From: Rhodanobacteraceae bacterium
GTDB taxonomy: Bacteria; Pseudomonadota; Gammaproteobacteria; Xanthomonadales; Rhodanobacteraceae
Length of the DNA stretch: 14,147 nucleotides
Assembly (NCBI GenBank): GCA_025928735.1
Contig: JAICIW010000023.1
Location: 1 to 14,147 of the forward strand
Direction of reading: 5' to 3'
Part shown: positions 1-5,593 of the stretch, piece after piece
How the letters are laid out: the number at the start of each line of letters is the position of its first letter
Position numbering within the stretch: the stretch's first letter is position 1
Translations under genes and position numbers: made by a program
Notes under the pieces: generated by a model
The model's database searches: none
What the model was told of the DNA's origin: nothing
The model's input: the letters and a program-made list of their open reading frames with translations, nothing else

Positions 1-30
1 TCCCGGCAGACCGTACCACAGGGGAACAGC

Positions 31-126
31 ATGAAAAGCGAACTGATCATTCTGCGGGGCCTGTACGCGATGACGGCTTTGGTGGTGGTGTTCGGCATCT
101 GCGCGTTGCTGCTGCGCGCGCACTGA
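31..126 (+). CDS. small putative single-span membrane peptide (31 aa)
   Basis: I do not recognise this gene. An ATG preceded by an AGGGGAA Shine-Dalgarno-like stretch (19-26) opens a 31-codon frame ending in TGA. The peptide has a short charged start (MKSE) and then a hydrophobic run of about 20 residues (around residues 6-28, including ALVVVFGICALLL), ending in Arg-Ala-His. That fits a one-pass inner-membrane miniprotein, such as a small accessory subunit of a membrane complex. The partner would lie to the left of the window and cannot be seen. A hairpin about 35 bp downstream (161-185) would suit a transcript end. It could instead be a chance frame: the support is the start-site context plus hydrophobicity only. 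Confidence 0.42.
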   Translation: MKSELIILRGLYAMTALVVVFGICALLLRAH

Positions 127-160
127 TTCCGCAATCGTTGCTGCCTGCAGGGCGGCGAAA

Positions 161-185
161 CATCCGGCGTAGATCGCGCCGGATG
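161..185 (+). terminator. hairpin downstream of the small membrane peptide
   Basis: A perfect 9-bp stem, CATCCGGCG (161-169) with CGCCGGATG (177-185), encloses a 7-nt loop. No T-tract follows, so it is not a canonical intrinsic terminator. It could still mark or stabilise the 3' end of the small transcript. Positions 127-220 otherwise show nothing I can name. Confidence 0.35.
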
Positions 186-220
186 ATATGGCACTGCGCG
201 CGCATCGGTGATGCGGCGGT

Positions 221-325
221 CGCTTTCATGAGAAGTCAGGCCAGGAGGGCCGTTCTGGAGTGGATGAGGCCAAACCGCTTTCGCGGGCGTGCGCAACTTG
301 GTGCAGCGATCACGGACGATCGCAC
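221..325 (+). repeat. two-hairpin dispersed repeat, copy 1
   Basis: First of five copies of a ~105-bp element. Its left part (A end, 231-258) reads like GAGAAGTCAG, then a short GC-rich hairpin (GGCC-AGGA-GGGCC), then GTTCTGG. About 50 bp later comes the B end, the imperfect palindrome GCGATCACGGACGATCGC (306-323), with GCGATC/GATCGC arms. The interior between A and B is poorly conserved between copies. Copy 2 follows directly in the same orientation. No open frame or transposase is associated. Confidence 0.72.
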
Positions 326-327
326 GA

Positions 328-433
328 GCTTTCGTGAGAAGTCAGGGCAGGAGGCCCGTTCTGGTGTTTCATGATCGCATTGCGCGTGTCGAGGGACGAA
401 AACCACATGCGTGGCGATCACGGACGATCGCAC
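328..433 (+). repeat. two-hairpin dispersed repeat, copy 2 (abuts trmL start)
   Basis: Its A part (334-374) matches copy 3 over 41 nt with only two differences. The B palindrome (414-431) is identical to that of copy 1 over 18 nt, and the identity continues two bases further (AC). B ends 14 nt before the trmL start codon, so the element supplies the trmL upstream region. The copy is directly tandem to copy 1. Confidence 0.75.
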
Positions 434-439
434 CATAAT
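434..439 (+). promoter_or_regulatory. candidate -10 box of a leaderless trmL promoter
   Basis: CATAAT matches the TATAAT consensus at 5 of 6 positions. Exactly 6 nt separate it from the trmL ATG, which places the expected transcription start on or next to the A of the ATG. No Shine-Dalgarno is visible. No convincing -35 hexamer lies 16-18 bp upstream; that spacer is filled by the repeat's B palindrome. The ubiJ start has the same geometry. Confidence 0.45.
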
Positions 440-445
440 GTCCCG

Positions 446-910
446 ATGCTGCACGTCATCCTGTTTCAGCCCGAAATCCCGCCCAACACCGGCAACGTGA
501 TCCGGCTGTGTGCCAATGCCGGCGCGTCGCTGCACCTGATCCGTCCGCTCGGGTTCGAACTGGATCATGCCAAGCTGCGCCGTGCGGGGCTCGACTACCA
601 CGAGTTCGTGAACGTGATGGCACACGACGATCTCGACGCGTGTCTGGCATGCCTGCACCGTCCGCGCACTTTCGCATTCACCAGCCACGCGAAACATCGC
701 TACACCGACACGCGATTCGCGGATGGCGACGCACTGTTGTTCGGCCGCGAAACCAGCGGCCTGCCCGACGAGGTTCTTGCAGCCATTCCCGAATCGCAAC
801 GCCTGCGGCTGCCGATGCAACCGGACAACCGCAGCCTCAATCTTTCCAACGCGGTCGCGGTCGCGGTGTACGAGGCGTGGCGGCAGCTCGGTTTTCCGGG
901 AGGAATTTGA
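446..910 (+). CDS. trmL: tRNA (cytidine(34)/uridine(34)-2'-O)-methyltransferase TrmL
   Basis: SPOUT-class methyltransferase of the TrmL (YibK) family. In characterised members it uses S-adenosylmethionine to 2'-O-methylate the wobble base of tRNA-Leu isoacceptors. The 154-residue product is close to the roughly 157 residues of the E. coli enzyme. Visible family motifs are NTGNVIRLC (residues 14-22), FGRETSGLP (99-107) and the knot/SAM segment around LRLPM...SLNLSNAVAVAVYE (120-143). I start it at ATG 446 because the product then begins MLHVILFQPEIPPNTGN, as family members do; the frame stays open upstream only through repeat DNA. There is no Shine-Dalgarno, and the start may be leaderless. 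Repeat copies point inward from both sides: the B palindrome of copy 3 begins two bases after the stop codon. Confidence 0.93.
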   Translation: MLHVILFQPEIPPNTGNVIRLCANAGASLHLIRPLGFELDHAKLRRAGLDYHEFVNVMAHDDLDACLACLHRPRTFAFTSHAKHRYTDTRFADGDALLFGRETSGLPDEVLAAIPESQRLRLPMQPDNRSLNLSNAVAVAVYEAWRQLGFPGGI

Positions 911-1018
911 TGGCGATCTTCCATGATCGCTGCACGGTTGCGATTCTCATCCTCGACCCGCTCAAAGCGCTCATGAAACACCAGAACGGGCCTCCTGCCC
1001 CGACTTTTCACAAAAAGC
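911..1018 (-). repeat. two-hairpin dispersed repeat, copy 3 (inverted)
   Basis: Read on the minus strand, this copy starts with the A end (1011 down to 971), which is 39/41 identical to positions 334-374. It finishes with the B palindrome (930 down to 913). It fills most of the 158-bp gap between the convergent trmL and the TMEM165-family gene. It is oriented opposite to copy 2, so trmL lies between two inward-facing copies. The remainder of the gap (1019-1068) shows nothing distinctive. Confidence 0.72.
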
Positions 1019-1068
1019 CACTTCGAATGCGATTTGTGCATCAAGCGCATTTGCCGGTCTCGTTTCGC

Positions 1069-1626
1069 TCAACGCAACAGGATCCACAATCCCAGCGCGG
1101 CAAACAGCGCCGCGGCGGCCAGCCGTGTCGCGCGCAACGGCAGGCGCTCCGCGAAGCGGGCGCCAAGGAATACCACCGGAATGTTCGCGAGCATCATGCC
1201 CGCAGTGCTGCCCGCGATGACCTGCCACAACGGCTGGTAGTGCGCACCCAGCACCACGGTCGCGATTTGGGTGCGATCACCCAATTCGGCAAGGAAGAAC
1301 GCGATTACCGACGCGACAAACACGCCGCGCCCGTGTCTTGGCGGCGCATCGACGGGTTCTTCCTTTTCCGGCAGCAACGCCCACGCGGCCACCGTGAGGA
1401 ACGACAACCCGATCAACCAGCGCTGCACCTCCGGCGTCATCCACAGCGCCAGCCACGCACCCAGTTCGGCGGCGATCGCGTGGCTGAGCAGCGAGGCGAC
1501 GAGGATGCCGAGACAGATCGGCCACGGCTTGCGGAACTTCGCGGCCAGCACCAGCGACAGCAGTTGCGTCTTGTCGCCGATTTCCGCCAGCGCGACGGCG
1601 CCCAGCGAAACGAGGAAAGCTTCCAA
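1069..1626 (-). CDS. TMEM165/Gdt1 (UPF0016) family Mn2+ exporter
   Basis: Inner-membrane cation transporter. Bacterial members such as Vibrio MneA export manganese. The 185-residue product has the family's twin repeat: an ExGDKT motif near the N-terminus (EIGDKT, residues 15-20) and a second copy (ELGDRT, 114-119). Each repeat carries about three hydrophobic helices, with a Pro/Glu-rich linker at about 86-100. I chose the TTG at 1624-1626 because it gives the expected start MEAFLVSLGAVALAEIGDKTQ and has GGAG six bases upstream. The frame continues upstream to an ATG at 1770, but that would run through the riboswitch and give a non-family N-terminus. The upstream yybP-ykoY element predicts induction by manganese and supports the substrate. 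Confidence 0.9.
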   Translation of the reverse strand: MEAFLVSLGAVALAEIGDKTQLLSLVLAAKFRKPWPICLGILVASLLSHAIAAELGAWLALWMTPEVQRWLIGLSFLTVAAWALLPEKEEPVDAPPRHGRGVFVASVIAFFLAELGDRTQIATVVLGAHYQPLWQVIAGSTAGMMLANIPVVFLGARFAERLPLRATRLAAAALFAALGLWILLR

Positions 1627-1632
1627 GGAAAT

Positions 1633-1678
1633 CTCCGGGGCCGGGTGCTCGCGACAATCCGCACGCGCGTCCCGGCCC
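1633..1678 (-). promoter_or_regulatory. probable riboswitch expression platform and ribosome-binding site
   Basis: On the minus strand GGGCCGGG (1678-1671) can pair perfectly with CCCGGCCC (1645-1638). The 3' arm ends one base before the GGAG Shine-Dalgarno (1636-1633) of the TTG-started exporter gene. There is no T-run, so translational control looks more likely than termination. The pairing is seen in the sequence; the switching role is inferred. Confidence 0.5.
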
Positions 1679-1694
1679 GGGTGCGTCGCGTGTG

Positions 1695-1806
1695 AACTGT
1701 CGGTCTCGCCGATCCTTGAGGATCGCCTTGCGCCACGGCCTGCGGGCCGAGCATGTTGACGCGAAGCCACCCGGCAACATGCCGGATGCGGCTACTCCCC
1801 GACGGA
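1695..1806 (-). promoter_or_regulatory. yybP-ykoY manganese riboswitch
   Basis: The minus strand carries the hallmark pieces of this Mn2+-sensing aptamer in order: GGGGAGTAGCC (1800-1790), a GC-rich stem-loop, GTCAACATGCTCGG (about 1760-1747), a second arm, and GGCGAGACC (1710-1702). A closing P1 helix is available between GTCGG (1803-1799) and CCGAC (1703-1699). The element lies about 75 nt upstream of a TMEM165/Gdt1 manganese-exporter gene, one of the standard contexts of this class. A weak promoter may precede it (TTGCGT at 1843-1838 and TAACCT at 1820-1815 with 17-bp spacing), but both hexamers are poor. Confidence 0.9.
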
Positions 1807-1870
1807 GTCCGGGCAGGTTAGCGGCTCCACCATTGTCACGCAACGCCAGATAGATGCTCCAGACGAAGCG

Positions 1871-1977
1871 GCTGTTGTGAGCAGTCAGTCCATGGAAGGC
1901 CGCTCTGGTACTCCGCGATCATGGAAGTTGTTCGAGACGGGTCGCGCCATCGGCGCAGCGATCATGGATGATCGCAC
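1871..1977 (+). repeat. two-hairpin dispersed repeat, copy 4
   Basis: The A end (1877-1908) contains GAGCAGTCAGTCC, a degenerate hairpin and CGCTCTGG. The B end (1958-1975) is GCGATCATGGATGATCGC, a perfect 8-bp-arm palindrome around GG and the best-preserved B in the window. A half-copy of B (GCGATCATGGA) also occurs at 1915-1925. A degenerate A-like tail (GGCGCCCGTTCTG, 1982-1994) follows and leads into the B fragment before ubiJ. Confidence 0.68.
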
Positions 1978-2026
1978 TGATGGCGCCCGTTCTGCGTCGC
2001 CGCGATTGACTGCCGGAGAAAAGGCG

Positions 2027-2044
2027 GCAATCAGGGACGATCGC
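2027..2044 (+). repeat. isolated B palindrome of the dispersed repeat before ubiJ
   Basis: GCAATCAGGGACGATCGC is a diverged B end. It stops 13 nt before the ubiJ ATG, almost the same position as the B end before trmL (14 nt). One arm is intact (GATCGC); the other has drifted. Confidence 0.55.
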
Positions 2045-2045
2045 A

Positions 2046-2051
2046 TACAAT
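2046..2051 (+). promoter_or_regulatory. candidate -10 box of a leaderless ubiJ-ubiB promoter
   Basis: TACAAT (5 of 6 consensus positions) ends exactly 6 nt before the ubiJ ATG, the same spacing as CATAAT before trmL. The only purine-rich stretch (CACAGG) touches the start codon and is too close to act as a normal Shine-Dalgarno. A transcription start on the ATG itself is therefore plausible. No good -35 is visible. Confidence 0.45.
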
Positions 2052-2057
2052 CACAGG

Positions 2058-2705
2058 ATGCCCGATCGTGAACCCAATGCCTGGATCCCCCACCCGCTCC
2101 GCAAGTTGGGCGGTCTTGCGCTGACGCTCGCGCTGAACCGTCTGGTCGCGCTCGACCCCGACACGCGCGACGCCATCGGCAAACTGGAAGGGCGCCGCAT
2201 CGGCGTGCACCTGCGCGGCCCCGAAATTGCGTTCTCGATCGCGGCGCGCAACAGCACGTTGCAAATCGAGCCACCTCCAAATGCGACCGACGACGGCAAT
2301 GCCAACGATTTCGAAGTGAACGCCACGCCCGGCTCGCTGCTGGCGATGGCGCTGGACCGCGGCGACGAGGCGCGTCCGGCGGGCAAAGTGGACATCGCCG
2401 GCGATGCCGAACTCGCGCGGCGCGTGCAGAAACTGGCGCGCGATTACAAGCCCGATTTCGAAGCCGCGTTCGCGACCGTGTTCGGCGAAGTCGCCGGCAC
2501 CGCGATCGCGCGTGCACTGCACGACGCTGCCAAGCGGGTCGGTGAAGGCGCGCGGCATTTCCGTGACGACAGCATTGACTGGCTGCGTGACGAAGCGCGT
2601 CTGACCGTGCCGCACGCCGAGATGAACGCGTTCCTCGACGACGTGGATGCGCTGCGCGAGCGCACCGATCGCCTCGCCGCACGCATCCAGCGGCTGGGGT
2701 CATGA
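2058..2705 (+). CDS. ubiJ: ubiquinone biosynthesis accessory factor UbiJ (SCP2-like)
   Basis: The 215-residue product is a UbiJ-type protein. It has an N-terminal SCP2-like lipid-binding domain (about residues 10-105), whose hydrophobic pocket in this family holds ubiquinone intermediates. A helical C-terminal part follows (about 125-215) with a heptad-like charged end (LDDVDALRERTDRLAARIQRL). E. coli UbiJ is about 201 residues. The stop overlaps the ubiB start as ATGA (2702-2705), so the two are very probably co-translated. In enterobacteria the order is ubiE-ubiJ-ubiB; here ubiE is absent from the immediate neighbourhood. The assignment rests on the SCP2-like fold pattern plus position before ubiB; sequence similarity in this family is low. 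Confidence 0.87.
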   Translation: MPDREPNAWIPHPLRKLGGLALTLALNRLVALDPDTRDAIGKLEGRRIGVHLRGPEIAFSIAARNSTLQIEPPPNATDDGNANDFEVNATPGSLLAMALDRGDEARPAGKVDIAGDAELARRVQKLARDYKPDFEAAFATVFGEVAGTAIARALHDAAKRVGEGARHFRDDSIDWLRDEARLTVPHAEMNAFLDDVDALRERTDRLAARIQRLGS

Positions 2706-4543
2706 CACCGCTGCGGCTGCTGCCGCGCGTGCTGCACGTGGCCGCGGTGCTGGTGCGTTATCGCGTCGACGACCTGATCGACGAAGGCCACGCGATCCGA
2801 CCGCTGCGGTGGGTGCGCGCGCTGCTGCCACGCCGCCGCAAGATCGCGATGTTGCCGCGCGGCGTGCGCCTGCGGCTGGCGCTGACCGAACTGGGCCCGA
2901 TCTGGGTGAAGGCGGGCCAGGTGCTGTCCACGCGCCGCGACCTGATTCCCGAAGACGTCGCCGACGAACTCGCACACCTGCAGGATCAGGTGCCGCCATT
3001 TCCCGGCGCCATCGCGCGCGCCATCGTCGAGGAATCACTGGGCAGGCCGATCGGCGAGCTGTACGCGAGTTTTGATGAAACACCGCTGGCCTCGGCGTCG
3101 ATCGCGCAGGTGCATGCGGCGCGATTGCTGCTGCCGCTACGCCCCTCCTCCTCCGTGAGAGGGGTTGGGGGTGAGGGTCCGCGCTCGCGCGGCGCAACAT
3201 CGAGCGAACCCGAACCCTCACCCGCCCCTTCGGGTCCGCGCTTCGCGCGCGTTCGCTCCGCTCCGCCTCTCCCGGGGGGAGAGGGAAATAACGAGCAGCC
3301 TGCGGCTGCGCATTCCATCGCCCGCGACGTGGTGGTGAAGGTGTTGCGTCCAAACATTGCCGTCAACGTGCGCCGCAACCTCGAGCTGCTGGACGCGCTG
3401 GCGTGGCTGGTGCAACGCTGGCATCCGCAGGCCGACAAGATTCGTCCGCGCGACATGTTCGACGAAGTCGCCAAGACACTGCACAACGAATTGAACCTGC
3501 AGAACGAGGGCGCCAACGCCAGCCTGCTGCGGCGCAATTTCGAGAATTCCGACGATTTGTACGTGCCGCAGATCTTCTGGTCGCACACCGGCGAAAAAGT
3601 GCTGACCATGGAGCGCGTGCACGGAATTCCTGCCGACGACATCGTTGCGCTGGACAAGGCCGGCATCGACCGGCGCGTGCTTGCGGAAAAAGGCGTGCGG
3701 CTGTTCTACGAGCAGGTATTCCGCGACAACTTTTTCCATGCCGATGCACATCCCGGCAACATCTGGGTCGATCCCGCGCGGACACGCGATCCGCGTTTCA
3801 TCGCACTGGATTTCGGGATCATGGGTTCGCTGCCGGACGAGGACCAATACTGGCTGGCGGAGAATTTCATCGCGATGTTCGAACGCAACTACCGGCGCAT
3901 TGCCGAGTTGCATCTGGAAGCGGGCTGGATGCCGCGGCACATCCGCGTGGACGAACTGGAAGCGGCGGTGCGCACGGTGTGCGAACCGTATTTCACGCGA
4001 CCGCTGTCGGAAATTTCGTTGGCCGAAGTGGTGGCGAAACTCTTCAGCACCGCGCGCAAGTTCGAGCTGACCCTGCAACCGCAACTGATCCTGTTGCAAA
4101 AGACTTTGCTCAACGTCGAGGGACTCGGCCGCCAGCTCGATCCCGAGATCGACATCTGGTCGGTGGCGCAACCCGTGTTGAAACGCATCCTGGCCGACCG
4201 CTACAGCGCGCGTCATGCACTGCGCGAGATCCGCAAGCGATTGCCGCAATGGCTGCGCATCGCGCCGCTGATCCCGGAGAAGATCCATGATGCGCTGGAG
4301 GCGCTGGCCCAAGGCAACGGACCATTGCAATTCGGCGAACGCGAACTGGAGCACCTGCGTGTGCTGCAGCGGGAGATCCAGCGCCGCATCCTGGTGGCGG
4401 CGTTTGGCGGCGCATTGCTGGTCGGCGCCGGCCTGGTATTCGCCCTGGGCGACCGCTACGGCATCTGGCCACCGATCGTGCTTGCCGCGATCGGCGTGGC
4501 GAGTTTCGCGGCCGCGTGGCCGTGGAAGCGGGCCAAGGAGTAA
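2702..4543 (+). CDS. ubiB: ubiquinone biosynthesis regulatory protein kinase UbiB, with repeat-encoded insert
   Basis: Membrane-anchored atypical kinase/ATPase (ABC1/ADCK/UbiB family) needed for ubiquinone synthesis. Visible features are the KxGQ motif (KAGQ, residues 70-73), the Ala-rich loop replacing the P-loop (LASASIAQVH, 129-138), the nucleotide-binding lysine in VVVKVLRP (K213), the catalytic HADAHPGN segment, a DFG equivalent (LDFGIMGSL), and C-terminal hydrophobic helices (about 560-605). At 613 residues it is about 65 longer than E. coli UbiB (546). Most of the excess is one low-complexity segment (about residues 147-201), which splits QVHAARL from DVVVKVLRP and is encoded by a palindromic repeat. 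The kinase signature resumes cleanly after it in the same frame, so the gene looks functional. It starts four bases inside the end of ubiJ. Confidence 0.95.
   Translation: MTPLRLLPRVLHVAAVLVRYRVDDLIDEGHAIRPLRWVRALLPRRRKIAMLPRGVRLRLALTELGPIWVKAGQVLSTRRDLIPEDVADELAHLQDQVPPFPGAIARAIVEESLGRPIGELYASFDETPLASASIAQVHAARLLLPLRPSSSVRGVGGEGPRSRGATSSEPEPSPAPSGPRFARVRSAPPLPGGEGNNEQPAAAHSIARDVVVKVLRPNIAVNVRRNLELLDALAWLVQRWHPQADKIRPRDMFDEVAKTLHNELNLQNEGANASLLRRNFENSDDLYVPQIFWSHTGEKVLTMERVHGIPADDIVALDKAGIDRRVLAEKGVRLFYEQVFRDNFFHADAHPGNIWVDPARTRDPRFIALDFGIMGSLPDEDQYWLAENFIAMFERNYRRIAELHLEAGWMPRHIRVDELEAAVRTVCEPYFTRPLSEISLAEVVAKLFSTARKFELTLQPQLILLQKTLLNVEGLGRQLDPEIDIWSVAQPVLKRILADRYSARHALREIRKRLPQWLRIAPLIPEKIHDALEALAQGNGPLQFGERELEHLRVLQREIQRRILVAAFGGALLVGAGLVFALGDRYGIWPPIVLAAIGVASFAAAWPWKRAKE
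3140..3286 (+). repeat. in-frame palindromic element inside ubiB
   Basis: A GC-rich element bounded by a left hairpin (CCCCTC...GAGAGGGG, 3142-3163) and a right hairpin (CCTCTCCC-GGG-GGGAGAGG, 3265-3283). Its core 3219-3274 matches 12466-12521 in glyS with one difference in 56 bases. It is read as a Pro/Ser/Gly/Arg-rich peptide including APSGPRFARVRSAPPLPGGEG. The other two frames of this strand each meet a TGA within the left hairpin region, so only the frame used is passable in this orientation. It falls between two beta strands of the kinase N-lobe, a site that can tolerate extra residues. Confidence 0.88.
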
Positions 4544-4556
4544 GACCTCATGGACC

Positions 4557-4683
4557 TAGGTTGGGCTGACGCCGGCCTCATCGGCGGAAGCCCAACATCA
4601 TTGCGAAGCCTCTGGACTCCGCCTGCGCTTCGCAAGTGCCAGGGCGATCCGTGTTGGGCTTCGCTGCGCTCAGCGCCAACCTA
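4557..4683. repeat. inverted-repeat intergenic element downstream of ubiB
   Basis: The outer ends are TAGGTTGG (4557-4564) and CCAACCTA (4676-4683), a perfect 8-bp terminal inverted repeat. The ends extend imperfectly inward with GGCTGACGC and GCTCAGCGC. The interior carries a second TTGGGCTTCG-type motif (4653-4663). The size (127 bp), termini and lack of coding capacity suggest a small non-autonomous palindromic element. This and the hairpins at 4684-4802 fill the ubiB-gpmA gap. Confidence 0.6.
4560..4596. terminator. strong hairpin 17 bp after ubiB
   Basis: GTTGGGCT (4560-4567) pairs perfectly with AGCCCAAC (4589-4596), and inside it CGCCG (4570-4574) pairs with CGGCG (4582-4586). It lies just past the ubiB stop and could end the ubiJB transcript or protect its 3' end. 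There is no T-tract. It also forms the left part of the 4557-4683 element. Confidence 0.45.
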
Positions 4684-4756
4684 CTTGGCGTTGCTAGGCT
4701 CGCGCATCCTGCGCTTGCCAAGCAACCCCGCCCTCGGCGTCCTGCCTCGGGCGCTC

Positions 4757-4802
4757 GCCAACGCAGCCGATGTCCACTGGACATGGGCTAACCCGCGTTG
4801 GC
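4757..4802. repeat. compound hairpin spanning the gpmA stop codon
   Basis: Three nested helices can form: GCCAACGC (4757-4764) with GCGTTGGC (4795-4802), AGCC with GGCT, and ATGTCC (4770-4775) with GGACAT (4779-4784). The structure covers the last four codons and the stop of the minus-strand gpmA. It may act as a 3' end stabiliser or bidirectional terminator between the convergent ubiB and gpmA. Smaller hairpins of the form GCGCA-GGA-TGCGC occur between 4690 and 4757. Confidence 0.42.
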
Positions 4803-5537
4803 TCGCCCTTGATTCGCCACGGCGGCTTCCTTGGCGGCAATCGCCGCTTCATCGCCCAGATAGAAGTGCCTGACGGGTCTCAGCGCTTCGTCGAATTCGT
4901 ACACCAGCGGCACGCCGTTGGGGATGTTGAGGCCCGTGATCTCGTCATCGGAAATGCCGTCGAGATATTTCACCAATGCGCGCATGGAATTGCCGTGCGC
5001 GGAGACCAGCACGCGCTGTCCCGCGAGGATCGCCGGCGCCAGCACTTCATGCCAGTACGGCAGCACGCGCGCGACGGTGTCCTTCAGACATTCGGTCAGC
5101 GGGATCTGCGCCGGATCGAGTTTCGCGTAGCGCGGATCGTTGGCGCTGAAATTCCCGGCGGGATCCAGCGGCGGCGGCGGCACGTCGTAACTGCGGCGCC
5201 AGATGTGCACCTGCTCGTCGCCGTGCTTCGCCGCGATCTCGGCCTTGTTCATGCCGGTCAGCGCGCCGTAATGGCGTTCGTTCAAGCGCCAGTCGGTGAG
5301 CACGGACAGCCACGCCAGATCCATTGCATCCATCACGCCCCACAGCGTGTGCACGGCGCGCTTGAGCACGGAAGTGTGCGCGACGTCGAACATGTAACCT
5401 TCGCGCTTCAGCAGCTCGCCGGCCTCGCGCGCTTCGGTGCGACCCTGCTCGGACAGGTCGACGTCGGCCCAGCCGGTGAAGCGGTTTTCCCTGTTCCACA
5501 GCGACTGGCCGTGGCGGATCATCACGAGGGTATGCAT
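4788..5537 (-). CDS. gpmA: 2,3-bisphosphoglycerate-dependent phosphoglycerate mutase
   Basis: Cytosolic glycolytic/gluconeogenic enzyme interconverting 3- and 2-phosphoglycerate. The 249-residue product has the usual length and the histidine-phosphatase layout: RHG at residues 8-10 with phospho-acceptor His9, the NRFTGWADVDLSEQG substrate loop (18-32), acidic Glu87 in the NERHYG motif, and the second catalytic His181 in SAHGNS. It starts MHTLVMIRHGQS at an ATG with no strong Shine-Dalgarno. It is a single gene convergent with ubiB and divergent from the lipoprotein gene. The last codons form part of a compound hairpin (4757-4802). Confidence 0.96.
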   Translation of the reverse strand: MHTLVMIRHGQSLWNRENRFTGWADVDLSEQGRTEAREAGELLKREGYMFDVAHTSVLKRAVHTLWGVMDAMDLAWLSVLTDWRLNERHYGALTGMNKAEIAAKHGDEQVHIWRRSYDVPPPPLDPAGNFSANDPRYAKLDPAQIPLTECLKDTVARVLPYWHEVLAPAILAGQRVLVSAHGNSMRALVKYLDGISDDEITGLNIPNGVPLVYEFDEALRPVRHFYLGDEAAIAAKEAAVANQGRANAG

Positions 5538-5565
5538 GGCGTCGCACTCATCAGGAATTCAATGC

Positions 5566-5571
5566 ATTGTA
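5566..5571 (-). promoter_or_regulatory. candidate gpmA -10 box
   Basis: On the minus strand TACAAT (5571-5566) lies 28 nt before the gpmA start and would give a 5' leader of about 20 nt. The -35 region is not recognisable, so this is only a suggestion. Confidence 0.3.
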
Positions 5572-5593
5572 CGATTGCTCCACCCCGGGGCCG

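Noticed and set aside
221..433. CRISPR array formed by the tandem repeats
   Set aside because: Only two adjacent units, with ~105-bp spacing, diverged interiors, dispersed and inverted copies elsewhere, and no cas genes. This is not a CRISPR.
508..1695. Long open frame on the plus strand (395 codons)
   Set aside because: It runs through trmL in another frame and antisense to the TMEM165-family gene, both of which have clear motifs. Its peptide is Arg/Gln-rich, typical of an out-of-frame reading of high-GC DNA.
1627..1770. Upstream start of the Mn exporter at ATG 1770
   Set aside because: It would translate the manganese riboswitch. The TTG at 1624-1626 has a Shine-Dalgarno and gives the family N-terminus.
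3140..3286. ubiB and glyS interrupted as pseudogenes
   Set aside because: Both frames stay open across the insertions and conserved motifs resume directly afterwards, so in-frame insertion into working genes is the simpler reading.
3218..4354. 378-codon open frame antisense to ubiB
   Set aside because: It is a shadow of ubiB on the opposite strand, with no recognisable domain and an unusual His/Gln/Arg composition.
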